From Symploca sp. SIO3C6 (GTDB lineage: Bacteria; Cyanobacteriota; Cyanobacteriia; Cyanobacteriales; Coleofasciculaceae): 64,000 nt of DNA. This document shows positions 9,623 through 17,859 of this stretch, one piece after another. The DNA lies in NCBI GenBank assembly GCA_010692425.1, contig JAAHHJ010000004.1:123680-187679 (forward strand), in the 5' to 3' direction. The translations under genes were made by a program, and so were the position numbers. Under the pieces are notes generated by a model, which was given only the letters and a program-made list of their open reading frames with translations, did no database searches and was not told where the DNA came from. How positions within the stretch are numbered: the stretch's first letter is position 1; each line of letters begins with the position of its first letter.

Positions 9623-9886
9623 CTGTGATATTAACTTGTCATATTCTGTGTGGGAACCTACCCAAAACCAAATCACTGTATCCCCATATAACTGTCCAAC
9701 TGCTCGATAGTTTTTGCTGACTCTAGCAGAATAAATGGGTAATTCTGGATGTACTTTTTTGAAGCGCAAACTCGGATGATTTGGGTTTTGTTTAAATTGG
9801 CGATAGGTTTCACGGGTTTGTTGTTTAACTTTTTCAGGTAAATTACCAAAAGCTTGGCGAAACTGGGAAGTGATGCGGGAATTCAC
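9617..9886 (-). CDS. ParE/RelE-superfamily toxin
   Basis: The protein has 89 residues and starts with GTG. Its layout is the compact RelE/ParE fold: an N-terminal helix pair (FRQAFGNLPEKVKQQTRETY), then the strand region with LRFKKVHPELPIYSARVSKN, YRAVGQLYGDTVIWFWVGSH and a final EYDKLI. Such toxins cleave ribosome-bound mRNA or poison gyrase; which applies cannot be told here. The GTG overlaps the antitoxin stop as GTGA, indicating translational coupling, with the antitoxin first as usual. Confidence 0.85.
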   Translation of the reverse strand: MNSRITSQFRQAFGNLPEKVKQQTRETYRQFKQNPNHPSLRFKKVHPELPIYSARVSKNYRAVGQLYGDTVIWFWVGSHTEYDKLISQL

Positions 9887-10101
9887 AATTGATCTGGATC
9901 TAACTCCTGGGTTTTACCTGCGCGATATTCAGCCATTGCTGTGGCTGCAAGTTTCGCTAGTTTATCTGAAGAACGAGAAAAAGCTTCATCCCAACGCTGT
10001 TCATCTTCTAATTCTTCTAAAATCATCCTAGCCATAATATCTTGTTGTCTGGCTGGTAAGCTTTTGAGCTTGGTAATAGCTTGTTCAAGTAAATCTGTCA
10101 T
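9883..10101 (-). CDS. Antitoxin partner of the ParE/RelE-type toxin
   Basis: The protein has 72 residues from the ATG at 10101; the track's longer version adds 14 residues that read out of flanking repeat DNA. It is acidic and helical (LLEQAITKLKSLPARQQDIM, then EELEDEQRWDEAF) and ends in a flexible acidic tail, typical of antitoxins in cyanobacterial RelE-type pairs. It would neutralise the toxin and probably autoregulate the operon, although no clear DNA-binding motif is visible. The call rests mainly on size, overlap and gene order. Confidence 0.8.
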   Translation of the reverse strand: MTDLLEQAITKLKSLPARQQDIMARMILEELEDEQRWDEAFSRSSDKLAKLAATAMAEYRAGKTQELDPDQL

Positions 10102-10175
10102 GATGCATGTGGTTAAACTAAGCTCTACCTTGTATTCAAGCACATTATTATCATCAACCAGGAAACAGCCAGATC

Positions 10176-10215
10176 AAGGTTGGCAGGAAGTTGAAACTGA
10201 GTGATAATAGCTACG
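10176..10215 (+). repeat. Duplicated 3' end of the membrane pentapeptide gene
   Basis: The sequence GGTTGGCAGGAAGTTGAAAC, followed by TGAGTGATAA, nearly repeats the last codons and stop of the gene ending at 9432, and is again followed by TTCATTG heptamers. The toxin-antitoxin pair therefore lies between two direct copies of this segment. Confidence 0.85.
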
Positions 10216-10434
10216 TTCGTTGTTCATTGTTCATTGTTCAAGAATCGTTCATTGTTCATTGTTGATTGTTCATTGGGAATGTATACCACAACTGCCCTTA
10301 TAATTTTCCCAATGAGCCATGAACCATGAGCCATGAACTATGAACCATGAGCCATGAGCCATGAACTATGAACCATGAGCCATGAGCCATGAACTATGAA
10401 CCATGAACCATGAACCATGAGCCATGAACTATGA
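10216..10434 (+). repeat. TTCATTG and CATGAAC/CATGAGC heptamer arrays
   Basis: TTCATTG units (about 10216-10275) are followed by a short unique piece, then a dense array of alternating ATGAACC, ATGAGCC and ATGAACT heptamers from about 10313 to 10434. The last unit supplies the start codon of the next gene. These are cyanobacterial short tandemly repeated repetitive sequences and not a CRISPR array, since there are no spacers. Confidence 0.9.
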
Positions 10435-11597
10435 ACGTTGATCAACAAAAGTTAAAAGCTATCCTTGCTCTTTTAAAGAAAATGTCTAGAGACGCTTCTC
10501 TAGAAATTGTTGATATCTCTGGAGCTAAGCTCACACTAATCCTCGGAGGATATCAACAAGGTTTGGAGAGACTCAAACAACTATTCCAATCAGGAGAGTT
10601 GACGGAAGTATTAGATATTCCTATTGAAGATATTAGCTTCATTAATACCAATACTCTAGAAGATGAGACAAAAATCAAGGCAACTGCTCAAAAACGATTA
10701 GCATTTACTATGACTGGCGATATTATGCCAGCTGACATAGCACAACTAAAAGCTACAGTTATCGAAAATTCAGATAACCTTAACAAGACTAAGGCTAATC
10801 AGCAATCCCCTCTAGCTCAGAAACAAGATACTCAGAAAACTGAGAATCAAAACTTGAGTGATGCTAAACCGATTCGTGCCAGTCTGGGAGGTAGTTACTT
10901 AATCCTTGCCAACTTGATGCGTGCTAATCTCAAAGGTGCCTACTTGATTTTTGCTAATCTCAGTGGTGGTAACTTGAGTGGTGCTGATCTGAGTAACACT
11001 TATCTCAGTGGTAGCAATCTTAGTGGTAGCAATCTTAGTGGTAGCAATCTTAGTGGCACTGATCTTAGTAATGTTGACCTCAGTAGTGCTGATTTAAGTG
11101 GCGCTAACTTGAAAGATGCTGACTTAAGTGGTGTCTGCTTCAGTGGTGCTAACTTGAAAGATGCTGACCTGAGTGATACTAATCTAAGTGGGAATGACTT
11201 GATTCTTACTAACCTGAGTGAAGCCAATCTCAGAGATGCAAATTTAAGTGACGCTAATCTCAGAGGAGCTAACCTCAAAGGTGCCGACTTGAGGAATGCC
11301 AACTTAAGGGATGCCTACCTAAATATCGCCAAACTTACTGGTACTTGCCTCAATGGTGCCAATCTTAACGGTGCTGATTTAAGTGGCGCTGACCTAAGTA
11401 GTGCTAGCCTTAGGGATGCTTACTTAAATAATTCCCAACTCCGAGGCGCTGATCTCAGAGGCGCTGATCTAAGTAATGCTAGGCTTAGGGATATCCAAGT
11501 CAAAAACACCAAATTTGGCAATAACCTCGGGATTTCGGAAACAATCAAGCGCGAACTGGTTAAGAAGGGAGCGATACTAGATGATGCTATGGATTAA
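10431..11597 (+). CDS. Pentapeptide-repeat protein with N-terminal effector-like domain
   Basis: The protein has 388 residues. Residues 1-115 form a globular N-terminal region (QQKLKAILALLKKMSRDASL, GLERLKQLFQSGELTEVL, FTMTGDI). From memory, similar small domains precede diverse effector modules in cyanobacterial conflict and signalling proteins; this is tentative. After a Gln/Lys-rich linker, residues 145-370 are about 45 pentapeptides of the A(N/D)LS type, including three identical 15-bp DNA repeats encoding SGSNL. The start ATG lies inside the heptamer array, so no ordinary ribosome-binding site precedes it. The first ATG is used because no later in-frame ATG keeps the N-terminal domain. 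Confidence 0.88.
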   Translation: MNVDQQKLKAILALLKKMSRDASLEIVDISGAKLTLILGGYQQGLERLKQLFQSGELTEVLDIPIEDISFINTNTLEDETKIKATAQKRLAFTMTGDIMPADIAQLKATVIENSDNLNKTKANQQSPLAQKQDTQKTENQNLSDAKPIRASLGGSYLILANLMRANLKGAYLIFANLSGGNLSGADLSNTYLSGSNLSGSNLSGSNLSGTDLSNVDLSSADLSGANLKDADLSGVCFSGANLKDADLSDTNLSGNDLILTNLSEANLRDANLSDANLRGANLKGADLRNANLRDAYLNIAKLTGTCLNGANLNGADLSGADLSSASLRDAYLNNSQLRGADLRGADLSNARLRDIQVKNTKFGNNLGISETIKRELVKKGAILDDAMD

Positions 11598-11761
11598 TAC
11601 TAATATCTACCCCAAGAAGTATAGTAGCTTTCAATGGGGATATGCAGCCTGATTTTTCCACCTTCGACTAAGGATACCATGAATATCTTAAAATTTTGCT
11701 ATTCGCAGTGTAGCAAAGTGTCATGCTGGTTTGGTAAATATGAATAGCACGAATATACTGA

Positions 11762-12112
<351 letters not shown>

Positions 12113-12159
12113 CTAGTCACTATCTAGGGCTTGCTCATAACTTCAGAGGCGTTGACATT

Positions 12160-12181
12160 CCCACGGCTAATAGCACGTGGG
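12160..12181. terminator. Hairpin between glnB and rdgB
   Basis: CCCACG (12160-12165) pairs with CGTGGG (12176-12181) around a 10-nt loop. It lies 48 bp past the glnB stop, between convergent genes, and is followed by ATTATTGATT rather than a clean T-run. It may be a weak terminator or a relic end of an IS200/IS605-type element. Confidence 0.4.
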
Positions 12182-12227
12182 ATTATTGATTCTCAACCTT
12201 GCCAATACCAGCAGCTATTGAGTCAAC

Positions 12228-12809
12228 CTAAGCTAATTGGCTTAACTTAGGCAGTAGTTGTGCAAATGCCTTACCCCGATGGCTGTATTTTTGCTTAATC
12301 TCTGGTTCCATCTGGGCAAAAGTCAACTGTTGCTGAGGTACATAAAAAATAGGATCATAGCCAAAACCACCAACACCACAGGGAGCAGACAAAATTTCTC
12401 CCCTACAGATACCCTCAGCTTGCAGGGCAATTTCCCCATCAGGACGAGCAATTGCTACTGCACAAACAAATTGTGCTGCCCGATTCTGTTCATTTCCCAA
12501 TTCTCGCAGTAGCCTCTCAATCCTGTTAGCATCTGTAGAGCCATAACGTGCTGAATAAATGCCAGGAGCACCGCCGAGAGCATCCACTTGCAAACCAGAA
12601 TCATCAGCAATCGCCCACTGTCGAGTTACTTTTGCCACCTGCGAAGCCTTCAAGCAAGCATTAGCAGCAAATGTATCCCCAGTTTCCTCAATTTCTAATT
12701 CAGGTGGTTTGAGTTGCAATTCCCAGTCTAAGTCTGCTAAATATGCCTGCATCTCCTGCAGTTTGCCGGGATTTCCTGTAGCTACTATCAATAATTTTGG
12801 CTTAGTCAA
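12228..12809 (-). CDS. rdgB: XTP/dITP pyrophosphatase (HAM1/RdgB family)
   Basis: This 193-residue house-cleaning enzyme hydrolyses dITP, XTP and ITP to monophosphates. Motifs are ATGNPGKLQEM (phosphate/base binding), the acidic patch EIEETGDTFAANA, ADDSGLQVDALGGAPGIYSA, GGFGYDPIF, and YSHRGKA near the end. It starts with TTG, since no in-frame ATG lies before the conserved PKLLIVATGN. It converges on glnB, and TTCATTG heptamers lie directly upstream. Confidence 0.95.
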   Translation of the reverse strand: MTKPKLLIVATGNPGKLQEMQAYLADLDWELQLKPPELEIEETGDTFAANACLKASQVAKVTRQWAIADDSGLQVDALGGAPGIYSARYGSTDANRIERLLRELGNEQNRAAQFVCAVAIARPDGEIALQAEGICRGEILSAPCGVGGFGYDPIFYVPQQQLTFAQMEPEIKQKYSHRGKAFAQLLPKLSQLA

Positions 12810-12821
12810 GGCAAAGATTTA

Positions 12822-12856
12822 ACTGTTCATTGTTCATTGTTCATCGTTCATTGTTT
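12822..12856 (+). repeat. TTCATTG heptamer array
   Basis: About four TTCATTG/TTCATCG units lie just upstream of rdgB. They are the same family as those at 9443 and 10216. Confidence 0.85.
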
Positions 12857-13038
12857 ATTAGCATCAAGTATTGAGGAATTAACAATGAACTAGTAGGCTT
12901 AGCAACTTTTGGTTGGAGAGGGAGCCTGGTTAATTAAAATCAAAGATGCTCCTGTACCCCCATAGCAGACTACCATTTGATTGAAATTGGGAATCTAGGA
13001 GTAAGGTATCTTAAAGTTTGGGAGAAATCAAATCCGTT

Positions 13039-13138
13039 TATAGCAGTACGTATTAAGGTTAGGACAAGCTAAATCGCTAGAACTTTCTCAAATTCTGCCT
13101 TCTGCCTTCTGCCCTGGAGCCTTGCGCGTAGCGCTATA
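13039..13138 (+). mobile_element. MITE, IS630-like, copy A
   Basis: This 100-bp non-coding element starts TATAGCAGTACG and ends CGTAGCGCTATA, giving an imperfect 12-bp terminal inverted repeat with TA at both ends. The interior has GGTTAGGACAAGCTAAATCG followed by a variable CTGCCTTCTG/CTGGAGCCTT run. Near-identical copies are at 20561, 20724 and 59356. Confidence 0.8.
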
Positions 13139-13145
13139 CAATTTG

Positions 13146-13192
13146 TCTCCCCATCCCCCCATCTCCCCATCTCCCCCTCTCCCCCTCTCTTT
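13146..13192 (+). repeat. CTCCCCAT-type minisatellite
   Basis: Tandem CTCCCCAT units degenerate to CTCCCCCT. They belong to the same family as the arrays around the four-helix-bundle gene and lie downstream of the phosphohexomutase stop. Confidence 0.85.
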
Positions 13193-13222
13193 TAACTCCA
13201 GGGGAGCTTCCCGCGAGAATCG

Positions 13223-14653
13223 CTAAAATTGATTAGCCCAATCTTTAGCCCAGTTTAGCGTATGGCGAGCTTGCTCAAGGGTGGGAGCTTCGCAGTAGAG
13301 TCTTAGTACTGGCTCAGTACCGCTGAAACGAATTAACAACCAGCTGTCGTTAGCTAGGCGGAATTTGTAACCATCCGTCGTCTGACAATCAACTACTGGT
13401 TGAGAATCAATTTCTGTAAAGGGCTTAGTTTCTAGTTGCTCCATCAGGCGTGAGCGTACCTCCATACCTGACAGATGTAAATCAATGCGATCATAGGCAG
13501 ATTTATAGCCTGTGCGCTCTTGAAGATTGCTATAGAGTTGACTCAAATCTTGTCCTGATTGGGCAATTGCCTCCAACAGATACAGTGCTGATAACAAGGC
13601 ATCTCGCTCTGGAATATGAGTTCCATAACCAATGCCTCCAGACTCCTCACCCCCTAGCAAGACTTGAGCAGATAACATGCGATCGGCAATGTACTTGTAG
13701 CCAATGGCAGTCTCATACACTGGTAAATTATACAGCTTGGCGACGCGGGGAATTAAGTCAGAACCACTGAGAGTTTTGACGACTTCGCCATCAAAATGAC
13801 GCCGTGACGCCAGATGTTCAATCAAAATGGGAATTAGAAATTGGGAACTCATGAAATTCCCCTCACCATCGACGGCAGCAACGCGATCGCTATCACCATC
13901 AAATACAAATCCTACCGCTAGCTGGGCATCTTCTTGACGCCGATAAGTCTTGATTTCTTGGAATAGCCCAGCCAGGTAGCGCGGTAATGGCTCTGGTGGC
14001 TGCCCGCCAAATAAAGGATCCCGAGAGCTATTGATTTCCTCAATTGGCACCCCTAGAATTCGCTCTAAACCACTGGCGGCTGCCCCATGCATCACATCGG
14101 CAAAGACTCTCAACTTGCCTTGATTAATTAATTCAACAATCTTGGAAAGCTCGACTTTAGTTTTAATCGCTTGGCAGTAGCTAGGCCAAGGATCGAAACT
14201 ATCTAGATTACCAGGGGTTTCGGGATTAGCTGTTGACTCCTCCAGTAGAGCTTCAATCTGGCGGGTTACTTCTGGGGCAACTGAACCGCCAAAAGCCCCT
14301 TTAACCTTCAACCCCAGGTATTTTCCAGGGTTGTGACTAGCTGTCAGCACCAAGGCTCCTAAGGCATTGTAATCCTTAGCTGCCCAGCTAAAGGCCGGAG
14401 TGGGGGCATAACTGTTAGAGAGCAACACGTCGAATCCTGCTGCTGTCACTGATTTGGCAGTTTGTTGGGCAAAATCTTCTGCCATGAAGCGGCGGTCATA
14501 ACCTACGATAATAGTATTGCTACCAGTAGAATCTCCGTAGGTTTTTGCCAGAACTTTGGCAGCTGCAGCTGCTACCAAAGCCACGCGCTCAAAGGTGAAA
14601 TCGGCGGCAATTATACCTCGCCAGCCATCTGTTCCAAACTTAATTGAATGCAC
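13223..14653 (-). CDS. Phosphoglucomutase/phosphomannomutase family protein
   Basis: The protein has 476 residues with a GTG start. It is an alpha-D-phosphohexomutase that interconverts hexose 1- and 6-phosphates for glycogen, cell wall and exopolysaccharide supply. Signatures in order are FGTDGWRG at the start, the phosphoserine loop TASHNPGKYLG, the magnesium loop DGDSDR, the sugar-binding GGEESGG and the phosphate-binding RFSGTEP. All four domains appear complete. Substrate preference for glucose or mannose phosphate cannot be read from sequence, so no symbol is given. Conventional GTG start placement is supported by HSIKFGTDGWRG lying at the extreme N-terminus. Confidence 0.93.
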   Translation of the reverse strand: MHSIKFGTDGWRGIIAADFTFERVALVAAAAAKVLAKTYGDSTGSNTIIVGYDRRFMAEDFAQQTAKSVTAAGFDVLLSNSYAPTPAFSWAAKDYNALGALVLTASHNPGKYLGLKVKGAFGGSVAPEVTRQIEALLEESTANPETPGNLDSFDPWPSYCQAIKTKVELSKIVELINQGKLRVFADVMHGAAASGLERILGVPIEEINSSRDPLFGGQPPEPLPRYLAGLFQEIKTYRRQEDAQLAVGFVFDGDSDRVAAVDGEGNFMSSQFLIPILIEHLASRRHFDGEVVKTLSGSDLIPRVAKLYNLPVYETAIGYKYIADRMLSAQVLLGGEESGGIGYGTHIPERDALLSALYLLEAIAQSGQDLSQLYSNLQERTGYKSAYDRIDLHLSGMEVRSRLMEQLETKPFTEIDSQPVVDCQTTDGYKFRLANDSWLLIRFSGTEPVLRLYCEAPTLEQARHTLNWAKDWANQF

Positions 14654-14934
14654 GGCTTCTCGCTTTAAATATTTTCGGTGTAACTATTAAAGTTATTGAG
14701 CTTCAATTAGGACACTAACGGCCAGATCCTAGCATTTGTAAATCTGGATGTCTCGTTATCCCCATCCCAATTAATCTCAACTTAAATTACAAGTGCTTTA
14801 GTAAATACAGAGTTTCGTCGCACCTGTCAGGATTTTTGTCAGCTGCATTTGCCAACTACCTTATCTGTTTTCAACTCGGAGGGCAGAAGGAATTAATAAC
14901 TTTTCTCAAGAGCTTTGATTTGAATGTAAGTAAT

Positions 14935-15267
14935 TTACTCTCGGCGGTTTCTGCCTGAGTTGGGGATAGAGTTATCTAAGGGCATATTCTCCAGAAGTTC
15001 TCGCAGTCTCATACGCTCAATGTAGGGCCAACCTCCCTCTTCTTCGATATCTTTAAGCAGAGCGTAAAGTTGCTGCCGGTTATCTGGCAAAGATGCCTGG
15101 AATGAATGTTCTCGAATTTCACGATGAGTCTGCTCTAAAGTCCGCAGCAAAGCTAGCAGTGCCAGTGAATTGCCTTGATAGCTATCGGCTAAACAACGAA
15201 GGTCAGCAGCAAGAGCTTGCAGTTTAATCTGTAATTGACTTAATCCTAAATCCCCGTCTTGGTTCAT
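14935..15267 (-). CDS. Small conserved cyanobacterial protein of unknown function
   Basis: The protein has 110 residues. It is all-helical, rich in Leu, Glu and Arg (LQALAADLRCLADSYQGNSL, LLRTLEQTHREIREHSFQ), with a conserved-looking EEGGWPYIERMRLRELLENM. No signal or membrane segment is seen. I do not recognise a domain. It is transcribed away from psbO and lies upstream of the phosphohexomutase on the same strand, 281 bp apart. Confidence 0.75.
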   Translation of the reverse strand: MNQDGDLGLSQLQIKLQALAADLRCLADSYQGNSLALLALLRTLEQTHREIREHSFQASLPDNRQQLYALLKDIEEEGGWPYIERMRLRELLENMPLDNSIPNSGRNRRE

Positions 15268-15795
15268 GCCCTCAATTCTAAATCCACCAAGATTAAGATG
15301 ACATGAACTACGTTGCCCTAGTCAATACTTTCTTGCAGAGCTTTTTCGTGAGTAAGCTTAGTCGCCAGGGTACTTAAGTCTACATTTTAACCTTACCTCC
15401 AGTTAATAGCATAATCTCAAGGCAGTTTGCAGCTGCGGTGGATTTTTGGGCAGCTCAGGTGGCTCTTTCCTTGTACAATGCTTTTACACCTTCTCCTGCT
15501 ATCTTCGGGAACTGTACTCCAACCGTCAGCGGTTCAAAAGATTTCAAGATTACCGAGACTGTTGGAACTGCTTCCTTAGTCTTAAAGCATAGCATGGGTG
15601 TTAAGTCAACTACTGCACACTGAACCTCCGGGTTTAGGCGTCCATTTCCTCGCCCGGACAAGGCGAATTGTTCTCATCTGTTGCCATCTTATTGAAAAGC
15701 AATAGCTGTGTAACTCCTAAATAATCCAGGAAAAACAATTCGCTACCTCACTTAGACGGATTTTCAGATTAGATTATTGACGATTGAGATTAAAC
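15268..15795. other. Long leader/intergenic region before psbO
   Basis: This 528-bp gap has overlapping ORFs at 15438-15661 on both strands, neither of which resembles a family I know. A pairing of TCCGGG with CCCGGA lies around 15626-15658. The region may hold the psbO promoter, an unannotated small RNA or a decayed insertion sequence end. No gene is supported. Confidence 0.5.
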
Positions 15796-16626
15796 ATGAG
15801 ATATCGCGCTTTCCTTGTGGCCTTCCTGGCTTTGTGTCTGGGGGTACTGACGGCTTGTGCTCAAGGTCCAGTAAATGCAACCAGTATTGAAGGATTAACC
15901 TATGATCAGATCAGAAACACTGGTCTAGCTAACCTCTGTCCCCAGCTTTCAGAAACAGCTCGCGGTTCTATCCCTATAGATCCAAGCAAATCTTACCGAG
16001 TCTTGGATCTATGCTTACAGCCGACTAAATACTATGTCAAAGAAGAACCTGCCTCTAAGCGTAAAGAACCTGAGTTCGTTCAAGGCAAGTTGTTGACGCG
16101 TTACACATCTAGTCTTGAGCAGATTCAAGGAGATTTAAAGATTGATGAGACAGGAACCTTGACTTTTATAGAAAAAGAAGGTATGGACTTCCAAGCAATT
16201 ACAGTACAGTTGCCTGGAGGTGAGCAAGTACCTTTCCTCTTCACAATTAAAAGTCTCTTGGCTAAGAGTAAGCCTGGCCGTGATAGTGTCAATACCTCCA
16301 CTGACTTAACAGGTGAATTCAAAGTTCCCTCTTACCGGGGTTCGGTTTTCCTAGATCCTAAAGGACGTGGCGTTGCTAGTGGTTACGATAATGCAGTTGC
16401 TTTGCCATCGGAAGCTGATAGCGAAGAGCTAGTACGTGCCAATGTCAAGCGAGTAGTCAGTGGTACTGGTAAGATTTCGTTGCAAGTTGCTAAGGTAGAT
16501 AGTGATACTGGTGAAATTGCTGGTACATTTAAGAGCGAACAGCCTTCTGCTACTGATTTGGGTGCTGAAGATCCAGAAGAAGTAAAGGTTCAAGGCATCT
16601 TTTACGCTCGAGTTGAACCAGAATAA
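15796..16626 (+). CDS. psbO: Photosystem II manganese-stabilising protein PsbO
   Basis: This 276-residue lumenal extrinsic protein stabilises the Mn4CaO5 cluster of photosystem II. The ATG at 15796 is used; the track's TTG start four codons earlier adds nothing conserved. The export signal is MRYRAFLVAFLALCLGVLTA with a C immediately after it, as in many cyanobacterial PsbO precursors. Family motifs are LTYDQIRNTGLANLCPQL, the second conserved Cys in VLDLCLQPTKY (disulfide partner), GEFKVPSYRGSVFLDPKGRG and the C-terminal FYARVEPE. It is monocistronic, with a hairpin terminator downstream. Confidence 0.98.
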   Translation: MRYRAFLVAFLALCLGVLTACAQGPVNATSIEGLTYDQIRNTGLANLCPQLSETARGSIPIDPSKSYRVLDLCLQPTKYYVKEEPASKRKEPEFVQGKLLTRYTSSLEQIQGDLKIDETGTLTFIEKEGMDFQAITVQLPGGEQVPFLFTIKSLLAKSKPGRDSVNTSTDLTGEFKVPSYRGSVFLDPKGRGVASGYDNAVALPSEADSEELVRANVKRVVSGTGKISLQVAKVDSDTGEIAGTFKSEQPSATDLGAEDPEEVKVQGIFYARVEPE

Positions 16627-16769
16627 AATCCCCAAGAATTTGGAGTGTAATCTTGAGAGTGTGAGGGGTATAGACAAACCTTTACTATTTGGTGGATAGG
16701 GATAAATCTACCTCTCACACATAGTTGCAGAAAACCGAACAACTCAGTGAAATTACAGTGGTTGACAAG

Positions 16770-16795
16770 ACCAGTTAGACACTAGACTGGTTTTG
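16770..16795 (+). terminator. Probable psbO terminator
   Basis: ACCAGT (16770-16775) pairs with ACTGGT (16786-16791), extended inward by TAG/CTA, and is followed by TTTT. It lies 144 bp past the psbO stop and before sigF. Confidence 0.55.
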
Positions 16796-16995
16796 AAGCC
16801 TTAATTTCTATAAGAGTTGGTGGAAACAAACAAAGTCTCACAAGAGATTGAACAAATATAGAAAAGTTTGGTACCATCAACAAATATTACAACGAAAAAA
16901 AATTCAGCCTTTGCTGAACAACACTCTTCTGGGAGAATTAACACCCAGACTGGAGAATATACGATTAGACAGTGCTCTACCATTGCAATTTGGCT

Positions 16996-17772
16996 ATGCA
17001 TACTCCAGTTACCGACCAACTCAAGCAAGAGAGTCTAAGGTTACTTCGACAGTACCGGAACTCCAATTGTTCGCAGATTCGCAATCAAATTGTGAGTCTC
17101 AATTTCGGACTGGTTAGAAAAGAAGCTCATCATTGGGTAAATCAATGTGGCGAAAGCTATGAAGACTTGCTTCAGGTAGGTTGTATTGGCTTAATTGGTG
17201 CAATTGAGCGCTTTGATCTGACAAAAGGGACTGCCTTTAGTTCCTTTGCTATTCCCTACATTCGGGGTGAAATTCAGCACTATTTAAGAGATAAAGGTGG
17301 CTCGGTTCGTATTCCGAGGCGTTGGCTAACACTGCGACATATGGCAGTAGAGATTACCCAAAATTTGCGAGTGCAGCTCAACCGACAGCCAACGGATGCT
17401 GAGGTGGCGGTAGCTCTAGATATTTCCCTAGCCCAATGGCAAGAAATTAAGCTGGCATATCAAAATCGTGAACCTTTAAGTTTAGATACACCAGTAGGAG
17501 ACCCATCTGAAGATCCCACCACCAGCTTGGTTGAATTAGTACCTGACCCTAAATATCGCAGCTTTCAGTTAGCACAAGAGGATAGAATTCGCCTACAACA
17601 AGCTTTGGCTAATCTAGAAAAGCGGACTCGTGAGGTTATGGAATTTGTCTTTTTTCATGACCTAACACAAAAAGAAGTTGCAGAACTATTGAATATTAGT
17701 GTAATTACAGTCTCCCGCCGCCTTAAGAAGGGATTAAACTCTCTCAAGAATTTAATGACCCGCGAACTTTAA
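16996..17772 (+). CDS. sigF: RNA polymerase sigma factor, SigF (group 3) type
   Basis: The protein has 258 residues from the ATG at 16996; the track's GTG start eight codons upstream is less like homologues. Region 2 reads QIVSLNFGLVRKEAHHWVNQ, EDLLQVGCIGLIGAIERFD and AFSSFAIPYIRGEIQHYLRD. Region 3 has RIPRRWLTLRHMAVEI and QPTDAEVAVALDIS. Region 4 ends LTQKEVAELLNISVITVSRR, a helix-turn-helix. In cyanobacteria this type governs type IV pili, motility and some stress genes. The gene that follows has a pilus-lipoprotein-like domain, consistent with that role (inference). Confidence 0.93.
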   Translation: MHTPVTDQLKQESLRLLRQYRNSNCSQIRNQIVSLNFGLVRKEAHHWVNQCGESYEDLLQVGCIGLIGAIERFDLTKGTAFSSFAIPYIRGEIQHYLRDKGGSVRIPRRWLTLRHMAVEITQNLRVQLNRQPTDAEVAVALDISLAQWQEIKLAYQNREPLSLDTPVGDPSEDPTTSLVELVPDPKYRSFQLAQEDRIRLQQALANLEKRTREVMEFVFFHDLTQKEVAELLNISVITVSRRLKKGLNSLKNLMTREL

Positions 17773-17859
17773 GGGAAGTTCGCTATACTGAAAATTGTCT
17801 AAATTGAGAATGCCGATAGTTTCTGGGGTGTCATCGGGTAAAACTTAAGGGTACTGGTT

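Noticed and set aside
10313-10434. Possible CRISPR array
   Set aside because: The repeats are contiguous heptamers without spacers, and no cas genes are present.
11000-11302. Leu/Arg-rich minus-strand ORF
   Set aside because: It is the antisense of pentapeptide repeats, which always leave long open frames on the opposite strand.
15438-15661. Overlapping short ORFs on both strands before psbO
   Set aside because: Neither has a convincing ribosome-binding site or family resemblance; it was considered as a transposase remnant but no motif supports this.
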